A stretch of 64,000 nucleotides of DNA from Endomychus coccineus (GCA_958510875.1 OY294067.1:193633322-193697321), one strand, 5' to 3'; counted from the first letter of the stretch, positions 43,920-56,786 are shown. The notes: a model not told the origin generated them from the sequence alone. Translations and numbers: made by a program.

Positions 43920-45500
43920 GTAAGATACTTCTAGTATTTCTCCAGGAGCTAGTGAATTTTTTTGGTACTAATTTCTCCAGTCAGTGGAATTGTTCAGTGA
44001 GTGATTCAAAGTAACAAATCGTATATTCGTATAAGGGTGGGTTAAGTCAAAAAATGCATTGAAAATATCTGCGTTCTTTTATTTTATACTGATTTTAATT
44101 TTTCAAATAACAAATTGTATAATAAAACTAAGTAAAAAAACAGTTTGACTGATATGTGGACATACCACATATGTCTGGCATGAAAAACAGAAAAATTGAT
44201 AAAATAATTGTCAAATGACAGTTTGCATTATAAAAATCGGTTAAAATACAAATTGGGTCTGAGGCGAGACCGTCAAAGCCTTGCCAGACATGAGGCGCGC
44301 TTGATGAAGCACGTATGGTCTTACAAACATTGGTTTTGCACCTTCTCATATATATGCTCTTTTATAATTTGAAGCATTAAAAAAGGAAGTACATAATTAT
44401 GTTCTATTAGTTTTAAAAAATATTTCATTGATGGTTAATAATTTTGTTGAAGGTCGTAGGAAGTTTTTAATTGGTTTTCGAGAAATACATGTACAAAATC
44501 TGCTTCCTTGAACAAGTACTATTGGATACATCGAGAGTCTGGCGAGGCTTTGTTGTTTGCAAATAACAGTCAAATTCGATTTTTTCATGGAATTATAGTA
44601 TGGACTATCACGTAAAAAAGTATCATGGCTATATAAATAAGGGCAATAAATAATCTTACACTTTTGCAAATTTCACGGTGCCTCCAGACGCATTTGCTAC
44701 TTTCATAAATCAGTAATATTTGTTTTTAACTGTATTCATGATATCAATTCATATAATAAATTTCAAACATTAAAAAAAGGTAACGTACCCGAGAAAGCTA
44801 TCAGATTTTTCGATCTGCGAATTTATTGAAACACTTCAGCCAAACTCACTTTCTTCAATGGGAGATTTGCCAGATTACATTCTCCATTAGTTTTATGACC
44901 CAGTTAAGTAAATGTGAAAGATTTATAACGGAAAAATAAGTACAACTTTTTTCTTTCAATCCATGCAATATACCGGAAAGTTTTTGCCAGGCTCAGAATT
45001 AATTGATTATTATTGTTAATAAAACAATACAAATGACAATCAGTAATTGGAAAAATTAGTACCAAACAAATCCCTAGCCATAATTATCTATTCTTAAGTG
45101 CATTGCTGCTCCCACCTTCAATTAGGGCTAATTGGTTAAAAATTTATTTTCCCCATCAGCCTGTTTTAGATATAACGCTATGGAAGATTCAGGCTCAGAT
45201 ATATTAAATATGCACATTGTCATTAAATACCCGACGCATCGACAGGATATTATAATCAATGAATTTGCAGAGACTAAAACTTCCCACAATAACAATTCCT
45301 TACGGTTATCGAATTAACCAATTGCGCAGTACTTATACAATAATTCCGTATTTAACCGATTAGTCAAATTTGATATTGCAACGTGGTCAATAATGTAACG
45401 CTGCGTGCGAATGAAACGTTGTTAATAACGTAACTTAATTTGAGATATTTAACAACTCAATATTTAAATATTCAAATAATAATATTCGATAGAACAAAGT
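43920..45500. other. Intron sequence without recognised genes
   Basis: AT-rich. A pair of inverted similar blocks containing GTCTGGCAAGGCTTTG (minus strand, about 44275-44290) and GTCTGGCGAGGCTTTG (plus strand, about 44535-44550) suggests a decayed inverted-repeat element of about 0.3-0.5 kb between 44110 and 44700. Confidence 0.45.
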
Positions 45501-48016
45501 TAGATATCAAATAAAGTGCAATTTTAACCTGTGACAGTTAATGTGAATTTTCGTTTTCGGGCAAATCGATCCAAAATTGTCTTCTATTTGTGGATATGAC
45601 CCACGAGCAAATTTGGCAAAAGTAATGCCTTTAGAGTAGGTAAGAGAATCATCAGCATTGCTTGATTTTCTTGTTCGAATTAAATTTTCAAATTTGTAAA
45701 AATCTCCATGCTCCAAAACTGATTTCACTGCTATGAGATGATTTTAAACAACCTGATTTATTCAAAATCGTTGAAATATTAAACGTGTTTGGCCTTTCTA
45801 ACAGCCTGTTCAATGCGACCATGTAAGCCGTCTGCGGGCATAAATGTATGGCCTTTACCAAATATTTTAAATGAATTTCTTCGGAGGGAATTTATATAAC
45901 ATAGGATAGCAGAATAAAAAATAAAATTTTCATTTTGCCTCATGCAATGTCCATCCAAATAAAAAAAAATTGTTCATCCCTATTTTGCTTAAGAATTTTT
46001 ATACAAGCGCTAACTACATCACCTTCTCGACGCCCTGCAATTCCTTCATGCCATAAAACAAGATGATGACGACACCCTTTTTTTGCATTGATACAAAATC
46101 TCGTTGCTAATAGTTAAACGAGATTTAAAAAATGTTTCTGTTACGTCTGGTATTCGCGGTAAAAGTAGTATTTTTAGCATATCTGCTGCAAAAATATGTG
46201 CTTCTGACGTGGAATTTTCTTGATCTTCTTTATATATCTCGTATTTTATACTAACCTACAAAAAACACTAGAAATATCAAATTATTTTACAAAATTTGTT
46301 TAAATACCTACCTTTTCTAGGTGTGCCGCCTTTCGGATCTGGTTTTCTTCCCTGTCATTGGATCCATTTCTTGACAAAAGTCACATTTTTCAGGAGTAGC
46401 TTTATAAAAGCCTATATTGAGATAATCATCGATCATACTTCTATACATTTTTTTCACAATAATCTGCATGCATAGCTGTAGGTATTGGTCAAATCTGAAG
46501 GTAGTTACTTGCGATGAGGTGCATATTATTCCCTTGAGTAATGACATTGTAATGGGTTATAAGTATTAATGTGAGCTATTTCTAAGTTTCGATCTTTCTT
46601 ATTTGGAGGAGTACGTTTACCCCGTTTATCCTAACTCGGGATTAAACGTTTATTGCCGTTCGCATCAGTTAAAAAGGTCTTAATAATGTTAAAACGTTTG
46701 CATTGCTATATCCAAGTGTAGTTAGATAAAATTCTGGCATACTTCCATAGTAATTACTATACCTCTTCATTCGTTTTGATAGTACATATTTTCTAGCTGT
46801 CTCTACCACATTCTCGCAATTTTCTTTTGGCTAGCTCTTCAGTGACCTTAGATGAGAGCCATACTTTTTGTAAGTCTTTACTTATATTCCAGTATTCTTT
46901 GTTAATACAGTTTTACAAGCATTTTTTTTTACAGTATGCTTTTTTCTCATATTTTTCATTTGACTCTCAGAAGACTTGTGCCGCTTCTTTTGGTGGCTTC
47001 CGTTTCCTCATTCATAGTTTGTTGGTCGATATTCCGGACTTCAATAGTATCATTATTTGGTTGTTCCTCTTCTTCAATGCTATCTTCACCAGCAACGGAA
47101 CTTTCTATGTCTTCTTGATGATGATTATCATTTATATTTTCAGCTTTTTTTATATTTTCTGTTTTGATTTGCTCCAATTCCACATCTTGATTTTGAATCC
47201 CTCTGTTATTGGATTCATCTTCCGAACAAGCCGTTACACGCTTTAAATCCACTAATATTTTTTGAAGAGGTTTTGGTTCACTAGGTCTCTTTTTTCCTTT
47301 ATGACATTTATTATTATTCTCATTTTTTTGTTCTTTGTTCTTTGTACCAGTTATATTTTCGTTGTTGTCCTTATCTGAATCACTGGAACGGCCACTTGGG
47401 TTAAAGTGAGGATCCTTGTCTAAAGCGTCTGTTCCATCAAATAAAAACGAATATTCTGCTGCAACGGTGCTATCCGAATCTAAAAATAATACAAAAAGAA
47501 TAAAATGGGTTAAAAAAATTAACTAAAAATATTATTGTCATGGACGTATCAATTTGCATGAACTAAAGCTGTTAGTAGTCCCGAACCCGCTACTAACCAG
47601 CTTAAAAATATGGTGTTGATAAAATAAACGTCCTGCTTACCTGAATTTTTCTTTAGTATTATTTGATTCCATATAACTATCACCATCATTAGTGCTTTTG
47701 TAATCCTAGGAGGAAATCAAGTTTAATATGCAAAATAATCACTATTAAAAAATGCACAATACCATTTAGAAAAAATTAAATTTGTAACAAAGTTCTGCAT
47801 CTTTATGCAATTTTAAAAATTTTAAAAAAAGTTGTATTTAAATAGCATTAGTTAATTTAAGGATCAAGAATTAGGGGTGAAAATTAAAAATTGAACCGAT
47901 AATTATTGAAATTTTAACATAATCTCAATAATATTTTAAATGGTAAATTACTTAAAACTTACCGTAAGTTTTCGTTTACTAGCATTTTCCAGTATCCTTG
48001 GAGTCTTCGAAGACAT
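45500..48016 (-). pseudogene. Decayed intron-containing gene of an arthropod repeat-associated family
   Basis: Minus strand. The ATG at 48016 opens MSSKTPRILENASKRKLT, ending at a GTAAGT donor (47962). A short exon (DYKSTNDGDSYMESNN) lies at about 47705-47643 between CTCCTAG and GTAAGC. A long acidic exon follows from about 47480 (EYSFLFDGTDALDKDPHF, IEEEEQPNNDTIEV). Later frames carry NPLQCHYSRE, KATPEKCDFCQEM, AHIFAADMLKILLLPRIPDV, HLVLWHEGIAGRREGDVV, YLDGHCMRQNENFIF and GHTFMPADGLHGRIEQAV. These recall a large family of arthropod proteins of unknown function, often multicopy, that share an LWHE/D-x-C-x-x-QN/GHTFM pattern (perhaps DUF7869; from memory). There are at least four frame changes, so this copy is dead. 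Confidence 0.6.
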
Positions 48017-48291
48017 GTTCCACTAAGAATTTTATTTGTATATCACTATCACTAGAAAATCAGTAAAAGCCGGCAACCAATGTTAGTATGGGCGGTAGAA
48101 ATATGTTACATTAATTTGCCGCTGGAGAGTTTAATAATAAGGTTGAAAAAATATACAAAAATATATGATGTTTTACCATTAGTACATTATTCATTTCAAT
48201 TCAATTGAAACATGTTAAATATAGATATTATGACACATTTTACAAATAAAATTTCATAAAATATGTAACAATGTAAAATCAAAAATAAAAC

Positions 48292-49084
48292 TGTAACGAA
48301 GCTCAAAATTTAATTTATTATTTGGTTTTGGTCAAGAAGGAAACGCAGCTAGCGCTCGTAAAATTCCTAATAATGGCTGAAATTACTTTAACTGACATGG
48401 ATGTAAAGTTATATGATTCATTAACTCCGAATATACATTCCGTGTATAATAATAATTCTAATCCCAGATCTCCACCATACCTAATAATTTCGAATAATTA
48501 AAATTATTTCAATAAATAACATGTACATAGTATGCATTCATAGGTGTTATAGAATTTGCAGGCATTCCGATAAATTATGTCGAATAAAAAACAATAGCGT
48601 TCGAAATAACGCGTCAAACTTTTGATAGCCTTATGTGGAAAAACTACGTACAAGCAAAATCCGACGATAAGAATCCTCACCTTGCAGAAGCGGATTTGGT
48701 GGAGCAACATGAACTCGAATTTTAGATATAAAAAGTAGCGTCACTGTCAAGCATCGTTCAGGACATAAGGATAAAGGCCACAGCAGAAAATAATGATTTG
48801 GTGGTTCGGACTTAACCAGAACCTCAAAACCCAATAAAAGACAACGGCAGACTTATCAAAGAGAGATATACAGATATAAAAAAAATATAAAATTAGTGCT
48901 CCCGTGTGCTCTCTTTTCAATTGTGAGAATTTGTAACACCTTTCCGTGCTTCATTGAATTAACATAAGGTAAATGACAGCTTAGTTTTTGTTATCCGGTA
49001 TTACGATATATCGCATTCCGTGGTTTGTAATGTTAGGCTTGTATATTCCGTAGAAGATGAATGTAAATCATTTATCAACCGATT
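48292..49084 (+). repeat. Gypsy element A: 5' LTR
   Basis: It starts TGTAACGAAGCTC, matching the 3' LTR start at 51454 (TGTAACGAAACTC), and runs to about 49084, where the GTAGCTACCCTAGGG leader begins. The two LTRs share TTATTATTTGGTTTTGGTCA and GGAAACGC blocks. The later part resembles the LTRs of element B (TCCGTGCTTCANTGAATT, AATTCCGTGGTTTG). Confidence 0.8.
48722..48738 (+). promoter_or_regulatory. Possible LTR TATA box
   Basis: TTAGATATAAAAAGTAGCG lies inside the LTR and is kept in both LTRs of element B (TTAGATATAAAAGTAGCA / TTAGATATAAGAAGTAGCG on the minus strand). Conservation among diverged copies suggests a core promoter. Confidence 0.4.
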
Positions 49085-51453
49085 CCGTAGCTACCCTAGG
49101 GACAACTTGTTCCGGACAAGGCTATCTGTAGATAGCACCGTGACACGCTTTGTGGTGAGGACACTAGCCGTAGTCATCAAGGAGGAGTAGACCTTTAGAA
49201 AAATCTGGAGCCCGAGGAATTGAAGTTTATCCCGCAGTGCTATACCTAAGACGCCGAAACCTACGTCTACCAATATTGAGAAGTGTCTAGCTCAATTTGA
49301 GGAAATGGCGCAATCATGTTTCACTGCGAATACAGTGACATTTACTAGCACTGTGGTAATGACATCACCACCAATACAGACTACGCATTTTTCTGGGCCG
49401 AATCCTAAGGGTTATTCAAACTATAGAACCCCGACCTCCAATGTAAGACCGCCATTGATGCAAGTACCGACAGTTCCGCAATTACCGATTATTCCGCAAA
49501 TACCGACCGTTCCGCAAACACCTATGATTCCGCAAGTACCTAGTATTCCGCAGGTAACTGCGCACGATATTCCGGTTCTTACTATGCAACAGAGGTATCG
49601 TGTTCCGGTTACTTCTGTTCAGCAAGGGTACAATATTCCGTTTATTTATGTATAGCATGATATGCCTGGATATAGTTATTCAGCTCCGGGTAGTGCTCCG
49701 CGATTGCATCAAAACCGAATCCAATTTAATGGAACGTCAGATCTCGCTACGTTCCTGGAACGACTAGATGAAATATCTATGCAGTTGAATACACCGAAAG
49801 ATTTCTCATTACTATCATTACCGGAAGTTTTAGACGGAACCGCACTATTATGGTATCGGAATAACCGTAGCCGCTGGGCTAGATTTGCCTATTTCCAATG
49901 ATATTTTTCATGAATGCCAATTATCATATTGATCTGGAGGGAGAGATCAGCTATAGGGATCAACGAATGAATAAAACCGCCGCTGTATATGTCGTTGATA
50001 TACAGATACTGATCAGCAGTCATGGTGCAATGATGACAGAACCCGAAGCAAAGGAATATGAGAATCTGCAGGCTGAGCAGAAGCTCATGCAGACAAGGAT
50101 ATTCCCGGTGTCAGTGAGGGCGCAAATGCCCAGTCCAACAGTAAGGATTGTGGAACCGCAAGGTAGGCAACCTGTGTCTGAACCGAAATCGCCGTTCATG
50201 TCTGGGATGCCGAATATCCCTGAGCCGACTTGTTGGGATTGTGATCTCCGGAGTCACTACAAGACGCAGTTCCCTACCAGGCCTAAACTGATTACTACAA
50301 CGCATCCCATCTCCTGTTGGAGACTCAGGGAAACAGGACACAGTGTGAAATAGTTGTCGAGATGCCGCCGCACCGAAATAATGTCGCGAGATTGCCCGTG
50401 CAATGAACAGGGCAGGAAGGAGGTGAAAACCGCCGACCTCACCACCGTTGTGAACCACACCGTAAATATTGATTCGGTCAGTAAAAATAGAAAAAGTAAA
50501 TTCACCGCAGTCCGAAGTGACTATCCGTTGAATGATATTGAAAGTCCGAATGGAAGATTGGCTCGATGGAGGATCTTCCTGCAGCAATACGATTTTGAGA
50601 TAAAATACCGTACATGAGTTTTAAACCGAGCTGCCGACGCCCTGTCGCGGGACCCCTTACAGTATTAAGGAACAATAGTTCATCAAGAGTTACATGTACA
50701 GAATGACCCCGTGAATTGTAACTGGTACAACAGAAAGAAAGCCGAAGTTGAAAAGAGTCCAGAAGCGTATCCAGATTATTGTGTCAAACATGATCACTTG
50801 TACCGCCACTTCTGTGACTCGAATGACTTGTCCGAACTGGAAATGAGAGAACCGTGGAAACTGTGTGTTCCGAAACCGCTCCGGTTAATCTTTCTGATAG
50901 AAAACCATAACAGTCCGACTAACCGATAACTACATTCTTGGATACACCGTCTTCACCTACCACATAGGAACATATGGAATCCGAATCTAAAACGAAATTG
51001 TTGGACGTCCCATCATCTCCGCCGAAATCGGAAGATGTAGAGTCCGAACTAGTACAACCACCTATGTGAACCTCAGCTGCTCCGATGACCCCAAAGCACG
51101 TGGAACCGATCTACCTACACAGGTTATGGGCATTATGTTGGCGATGCGGTTATCCAGAACACTGAAGGGAATGCTACGGGCGGGCAGTATGACTATTTTA
51201 CTCACGTTGCCTGAAGGTAGGTGAAATGTCAAAACATTGCAAGTGTCCGTACAACACGTCTCCGAAGAAGAAGTTTTAGTTTCTCGTTCCGAAGAAGAAC
51301 CTTTGTTTTTCCGTTCCGAAGAAGTTTTAGTTTTCCGTTCCGAAGAAGAAGTTTTAGTTTATATTAGTTTTTTTTCTAATTTGCGAATTTTCATTGAGAA
51401 TCGAAAAATGAAAGAATTGCGTTCTTTCATTTTTAACCGAACTTAGGGGAGGA
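49085..51453 (+). pseudogene. Gypsy element A: rearranged gag-pol interior
   Basis: Gag starts at 49305 and holds five 18-bp repeats (49466-49553) encoding (V/I)PQ-x-P steps. It continues at 49662-49901 (RIQFNGTSDLATFLERLDEI, ALLWYRNN, capsid) and 49898-50353, with a degraded zinc knuckle CWDCDLRSHYKTQF. Gag then joins RNase H sequence directly (RLARWRIFLQQYDFEIKYR, about 50545-50615), so protease and reverse transcriptase are deleted. The integrase zinc-binding part follows (DHLYRHFCDSND, 50790). At about 51120-51235 another zinc-knuckle array (CWRCGYPEH, CLKVGEMSKHC) reappears out of order. A polypurine tract, TTAGGGGAGGA, ends it at 51453. Confidence 0.75.
51250..51362 (+). repeat. Minisatellite in element A
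   Basis: About four units of TTCCGAAGAAGNNGTTTTAG-type sequence, 20-27 bp each, read in one frame as repeated SEEEVLVFR-like peptides. Element B has an expanded array of the same unit. Confidence 0.8.
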
Positions 51454-51720
51454 TGTAACGAAACTCAAATTTTAATTTATTATTTGGTTTTGGTCAAGAA
51501 GGAAACGCGGTTACCGCTCGTAAAATACCGAATAATGGGCTGATATTACTTTAACGGAAATGCATGTAAAGTTATATGATTAACTAACTCCACATATACA
51601 TTCCGTGTAAAATCATATAGTTCTAATCCCGGCTCTCCACCACACCTAATAATTCCGAATAATCAAAATTATCTCAATAAATTTTAGTCAATAAATTTTT
51701 AGTGCTAAGCAACGAACTTT
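51454..51720 (+). repeat. Gypsy element A: truncated 3' LTR
   Basis: Only the first 240-270 bp match the 5' LTR (to a TCAATAAAT block near 51690); the rest is replaced by unrelated sequence. Confidence 0.75.
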
Positions 51721-52588
51721 CCCGAATCGAAAACTGTCCGGGAAAATTTTTGCCGACCTAGGCCGTCAAAATCGGTCCCTACCGGTTTTTTTATATACAT
51801 TTTGAACAGGCAAACAACACTTAAGAACATTTATTGAATATATTACACATATGGAACGTTTATTATAACTATTTTTGTATATTTATAGTTTTGTTGCAGT
51901 TTGTACAATTATTAAACATAGGCTGAACTCTACCTGGAAAGTCATCCCCTCTAAATTTATCTGTTATGTTACCTGAATAGTCAGCGACGTTACTGCTGTT
52001 TTCTTCTTCAGCAATAATACTAATAGTATTAGCAGATTTCCATTTGTCACTTCCCCCTCTAAATATTTTATCTGCTATGTTTACTTTATCTGACAAAACT
52101 TTTGACTTCTATGGTTTATAGTTGTCACTTTGACGTTTCAGGAAAGCACGTAATTTCGAATATTTTGTACTAAGTGTAGCTCTCAGCGTGGAGTAATTTG
52201 ACCATAACGTAGATAAATCGGAAAAATATGCAATCATGACATTTTCAGATCGGGAGGTTTGTAAGCGTATTCATATTTTGTCTTGGATTTATTTGGCAGT
52301 TAGATTAAGATGACATTTTCAGCAGCATTTACTAACTCTGGTGTTGTCCCACACACCTGGACATCATCACCACTGTCCATTTCAAATATTTTTAAATATC
52401 TTTTAGCGATAAGTAGGTATTTAACCGAAATAAGTAGTGAATCTCTGACTTTTGTCACAACAATAAACAAACAGTGATTGTCAAGGAAACGATTTCATAG
52501 GCAATAAGATGGTAATTAAAAATTGTTATGCATTTATAAAAATTCACTAATCTAAGATAATGTTGATTGCGATTTCAGAAAAAATAGT
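51720..52588. other. Unassigned segment between the two gypsy elements
   Basis: It contains a 75-codon minus-strand frame (52096-51869) ending PMFNNCTNCNKTINIQK. A CTNC ending of this kind recurs in small transposon-associated proteins, but I cannot name the family. The segment interrupts LTR sequence on both sides, so it is probably an inserted element. Confidence 0.35.
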
Positions 52589-52689
52589 ATGTGTACCTCG
52601 TAGTAAAAACACATTCCTCGGCCTAACGCCTCGGCCAACAATTTACATTGTCGTCCGGGAATGTATTGCTTTTACTACTAGATACACAT
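52589..52689. repeat. Small hairpin MITE
   Basis: The arms ATGTGTACCTCGTAGTAAAA and its imperfect inverse ending TAGATACACAT flank a GC-rich centre with CCTCGGCC-TAACGC-CTCGGCC. About 100 bp, non-coding. It lies at the broken end of element B's 3' LTR. Confidence 0.7.
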
Positions 52690-54229
52690 TTACCATTTAC
52701 TAAAAAACACAAACCAAGCAGTTGCTAGAGTAATAAGCGGTGTACGGAAATTATTCGTATAGCATTATCAGTTGCAATGTTTACAAAACACTACTATATA
52801 TCAAATGGTGACAATGCGGTCGGATCGGAAAATATTCACCTGTACTAGCTTTGCGAGCGTACGATATTAGATTTTTACGGTATATTCGGATAATACATTT
52901 GACTGAGTTTATTCTGTCAAGTCTACTATTCACAGCCCTATTTTATCAACGGAGTCCCCTGTATGTAATTGTTTGACAGTATCAGATTTCATAGACCTTA
53001 CACTTTCAGATTTTAGACAATTAGGGATTATACTTCCGGGATTGACACAACGTGCACAAACCCCAACTCGTATCTGCAATAATCTCTCCACTCACGGCCG
53101 GGGCTTCACATACGGCACAAGACTTATTAACACACAACCACCCCATCTTACACTTCCGGAATTGACATAGCGTCCTCAATCAGTTGGCGGTTTGGTCGTC
53201 TAGGATATACTTATACTTCCAGAATTGACACAGCGTGCACAAATATATCAAACTTTTGTTTTGTTCAAACATACATACTCTGTACAATTACTTGAATCTT
53301 TCAATTCACTTGTGGATTCAAAACGTGAACAGTATCGGTGCGCGGTCAGACCTGTGACGGGATAAACTCAAATGTAACAATCTAACAAATTTACTGAACA
53401 CAACAGGATATCGGATATCATGCAAACGTTACCAGTTACAAACCACGGAATTCAATATATCGTAATGCCTGAAAATAAATATCAAGCTATCATTTACCTT
53501 AAATTAAAAATTCACTGGAGCACGGAACGGTGTTACAAATTCGGCACTTTTAACTATCCAACTAACTGTCGAAGAATAATGATCAATTAAAATCTTCAAG
53601 TGATAGTAGAAAAGTAAGTACATACAGGTAGAACTTCATAAAAATCTCCCTTGATCAGTCTCTCGCAGTCTTTTATATCTTTTTTTTCGAGGTTCTGGTC
53701 AAGTCCGTACCACCAAATCCTTATTTTGTGACTTTTTCTTTATGTCCCGAACAATGCTTGACAGTGACGCTACTTCTTATATCTAAAATTCGCGCGAATG
53801 ATACTCCACCAAATTCACTTCTGCAAGGTGACGATTCTTAGGAATTACCCTCCGTGACTGAGAAAGGAATGTTATCGGAGTTTGTTGGTTGTACGCAGTT
53901 TTTACACATAAGGTTGTTCAAACTATCATGCGTTAATTTACTAGATCCCCGTTTTTGCAACACAAGTTAATCGAAATGAATGCAAATTTTGAAGCGGGTA
54001 TGAGTGCACTACGTGCGATTCATTGAAATAATTACACTTATTCGCAATTACGGAGGCTTAGAAAATTCACTACACATTCATTACTGTGTAATACTACGGA
54101 ATGCACCTTAAAGTCCACGCATTTCTGTTAAAATAATGAGTTGTTTAACCGGAGTTTATTTACGTGTAATAATCATATTTTCTGCTTCATCCAAAATAAA
54201 TGATATATCAAAATTTAAGCTTCGTTCCA
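52690..54229 (-). repeat. Gypsy element B: 3' LTR
   Basis: On the minus strand it starts TGGAACGAAGC after the purine tract TTAGGAGGTA (54239-54230). It aligns along most of its length with the 5' LTR at 61610-62970 (shared CACGGCCGGGGCTTCACATA, GATTGACACAACGTGCACAA). The far end is cut at the hairpin MITE. It has diverged visibly from its partner, with several indels, so the insertion is old. Confidence 0.85.
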
Positions 54230-54359
54230 TACCTCCTAAGTTCGGTTAAAAATGAAAGAATGCAATTCTTTCTTTTTTTCAATTCTCATTTGAGAATTCA
54301 TACGAAAAAAAACTAACATAAAGGTAAGATATCTTAACCTGACATTAAAACTTCCCTTT

Positions 54360-54765
54360 CCTTTGTCGGGAACTTCGTGGATTAAAATCTTCATCGGAAC
54401 GGAAAATTAAAATGTCTCTTCGGAACAAAGAACTTGACTTCTTCGGAAAGGAAAACTTAAAACTTCTTCTTCGGATCGGAAAAGTGAAACTTCTTCGAAA
54501 CGGAAAATTTGAATCTTCTTTAGAACGGAAAACTAAAACTTCTTCGGAACAGAAAACTGAAACTTCTTATGAATGGAAAACTTAAAACTTCTTCGGATCG
54601 GAAAACTTAAACTTTTTCTTCAGAATGGAAAACTTGACTTCTCCTTCGGAACGGAAAACTGAAAGTTCTTCGCAATGGAAAACTGAAACTTCTTCGAAAC
54701 AGAAAACTTAAAACTTCTTCTTCGGATCGGAATACTGAACCTTCTTCTTCGGAATAGCAACTTCT
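54360..54765 (-). repeat. Expanded minisatellite in element B
   Basis: Roughly 14-16 units of a 22-27-bp repeat (plus-strand consensus CTTCTTCGGAACGGAAAACT) lie between the integrase end and the 3' LTR. In element A the same unit occurs about four times. Part of the array reads as repeated SEEE and FRR peptides. Confidence 0.85.
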
Positions 54766-54948
54766 TACCAGTGATTTCGCTGACATGGACACGTTTGGCA
54801 GCGTGTGCAATATGATCTCGGTGGTACTATCTCAATAGAATCGGACGGTTCGTATGACATATTTTTATTCTGTAAACATCGTATGAGAATAAGTAAATAT
54901 ACTAGATTTCGTACCTTGTATCTATATTTTCCGGTATCTTGATTCATT

Positions 54949-56105
54949 TCAACTTTCTGGAATGTTAGGAACATTAAACGGTTTTAGATCTTTGATATGG
55001 ACTCGTTCTACTTGCTTCCTATCTTCGCCTTTCAGGTCGTAAATGATCGGAGAAACCACTTTGATAACGGTAAACGGACCAGTATATTTCGGAGCTAATT
55101 TAGCGGCAAAATGTCGGACACTAGAAGACAGATGATGCTCTACCTTCATTACTTTATCGCACACGTGACAACTCCAATCTCGACGACGGAGGTTGTAATA
55201 ACGGCTTTAATGCGTAAGTACGGGATAACTGGATACGGACCAGTTGGAAAGTTTCGCGTAATTTGTCTAATCTAGTTCGGTGTTCTAACATCCATGCAGG
55301 ATTCGGATCGGTCGGAACATTTCCCTCGTTCTCCACAGGAGCGGTAAAGTAACGGACTATGGAATTCGGTACTTAAAGTTCTCGGCAAAAATTTAAATAG
55401 GCAGGTGAAAATCCGGTGGATTGATGTGGGGCAGAATTTAGGGCAAATTTAAAATCGGGCAAAAATGTATCTTTACGGTGGTTCCCATTGCAAAATTGCG
55501 TAATCATGGTTTTTAAGGTACGGTTTGTTCTCTCCACGGGATTGCATTGCGGAGTATATGTAGGAGTGAGGCGGTACTTAATTCCAAACTCCTCCAGGAG
55601 AGTCTTGAAAATTTTACTTTCATATTGCGCCCCATTGTCGCTGATTACGGTTTCTGGACAACGAGAACAAGTTATGATCTCTTCGTAGAAGGCTTGAGTA
55701 ACAGCATGCGCGGTAGCTTTTCTCAACGGTTTACACTGTACCTACTCCGTAAAACGGTCCCGCGTGACAATAATGAAATTGTTTACCTTGGCGGATCTTG
55801 GTAACGGTCCTACCAAATCGGTGGTCACACATTTCCTAGGAAATTGACTCACGGTCAGCTGTATCAATCCGGCTTTTGCTATTGAGACACTTTGAATGCT
55901 TCGCACTGTGTACACCCACACGAACTTTGCTATATCGCGGAACATCCCCGGCCAATAATACTTGTGGGATATTCGCGCAATGGTCTTGGCAATACCTAAA
56001 TGTTCTGCAGTCGGACTGTCATGGTCTTCTTTCAGAACGTTTAACCGTAGCGGTTTCTGAAAACACAGCTTCCACGGATCTCTCATTTCCGGTTCGGACA
56101 AGTCA
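54949..56105 (-). pseudogene. Gypsy element B: integrase
   Basis: From 56101 down the zinc-binding part reads EDHDSPTAEHLGIAKT, then HKYYWPGM; the first core Asp segment is VTTDLVGPLPRS. The frame at 55726-55373 carries ETVISDNGAQYESKIF (second Asp) and PTYTPQCNPVERTNRTLK (Glu). A later frame (55164-54949) holds KLAPKYTGPFTVIKVVSP, the GPF/Y-type C-terminal module of Ty3/gypsy integrases. Frame changes are few, but they break the gene. Confidence 0.85.
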
Positions 56106-56207
56106 TTGGAATCCTAGAAGTGGCGGTACAACCGATTATCTTCAACAAAATAATCCGGATATGCTTCTGGACTCTTTTCAACTTCGGCTTTCTTTGAATT
56201 GTACCAG

Positions 56208-56786
56208 TTACAATTCACATTCAGTACGTATAACTTTATTTATTTCCTCCTTGTTCGGCAAAGGATCGCGTGACAGGGCGTCAACCACACGATTCGAGAC
56301 TCCTTTACGGTATTTTATCTCAAAATCGTACTGTTGTAGGAAAATCCTCCAACGAGCCAATCTCCCACTCGGATTCTTAATTGAATGCAGCCATTTCAAT
56401 GACTGGTGGTCGCTCAATACGGTAAATCTGTATCCCTCTAAATATGGTCTCATTTTATCAATGTCCCACACAATAGCCAAACACTCTTTCTCGGTAAGTG
56501 AATAATTATTTTCGGCGGCTGTTAATGTTCGGCTAGCGTAATGAATGATTCGGTCGGCTCCTTCAATATTCTGGGTCAATGTCGCAGCAATTTCCACATC
56601 GGTTTGCAATATAAACGGTCGGTTGAAGTCAGGACAAGCCAATACGGGGGCACTGGTCAACATATCTCTCAATTTGTTGAACGCGACTTGCTGCTCCTCT
56701 CCCCAACTCCAACGGCGATGCTTCTTTAATAAGGCGGTAACGGATTGAAAATTTTTGAAAATGATGGTAAAAAACAGCGGTACCAC
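56208..56786 (-). pseudogene. Gypsy element B: RNase H
   Basis: A 192-codon open frame reads FNRPFILQTDVEIAATLTQN (the catalytic Asp region), RTLTAAENNYSLTEKECLAI (Glu), FTVLSDHQSLKWLHSIK (Asp) and RLARWRIFLQQYDFEIKYR. This is the standard RNase H of Ty3/gypsy pol. It is intact within this frame but separated from the reverse transcriptase by a frame change near 56770. Confidence 0.9.
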
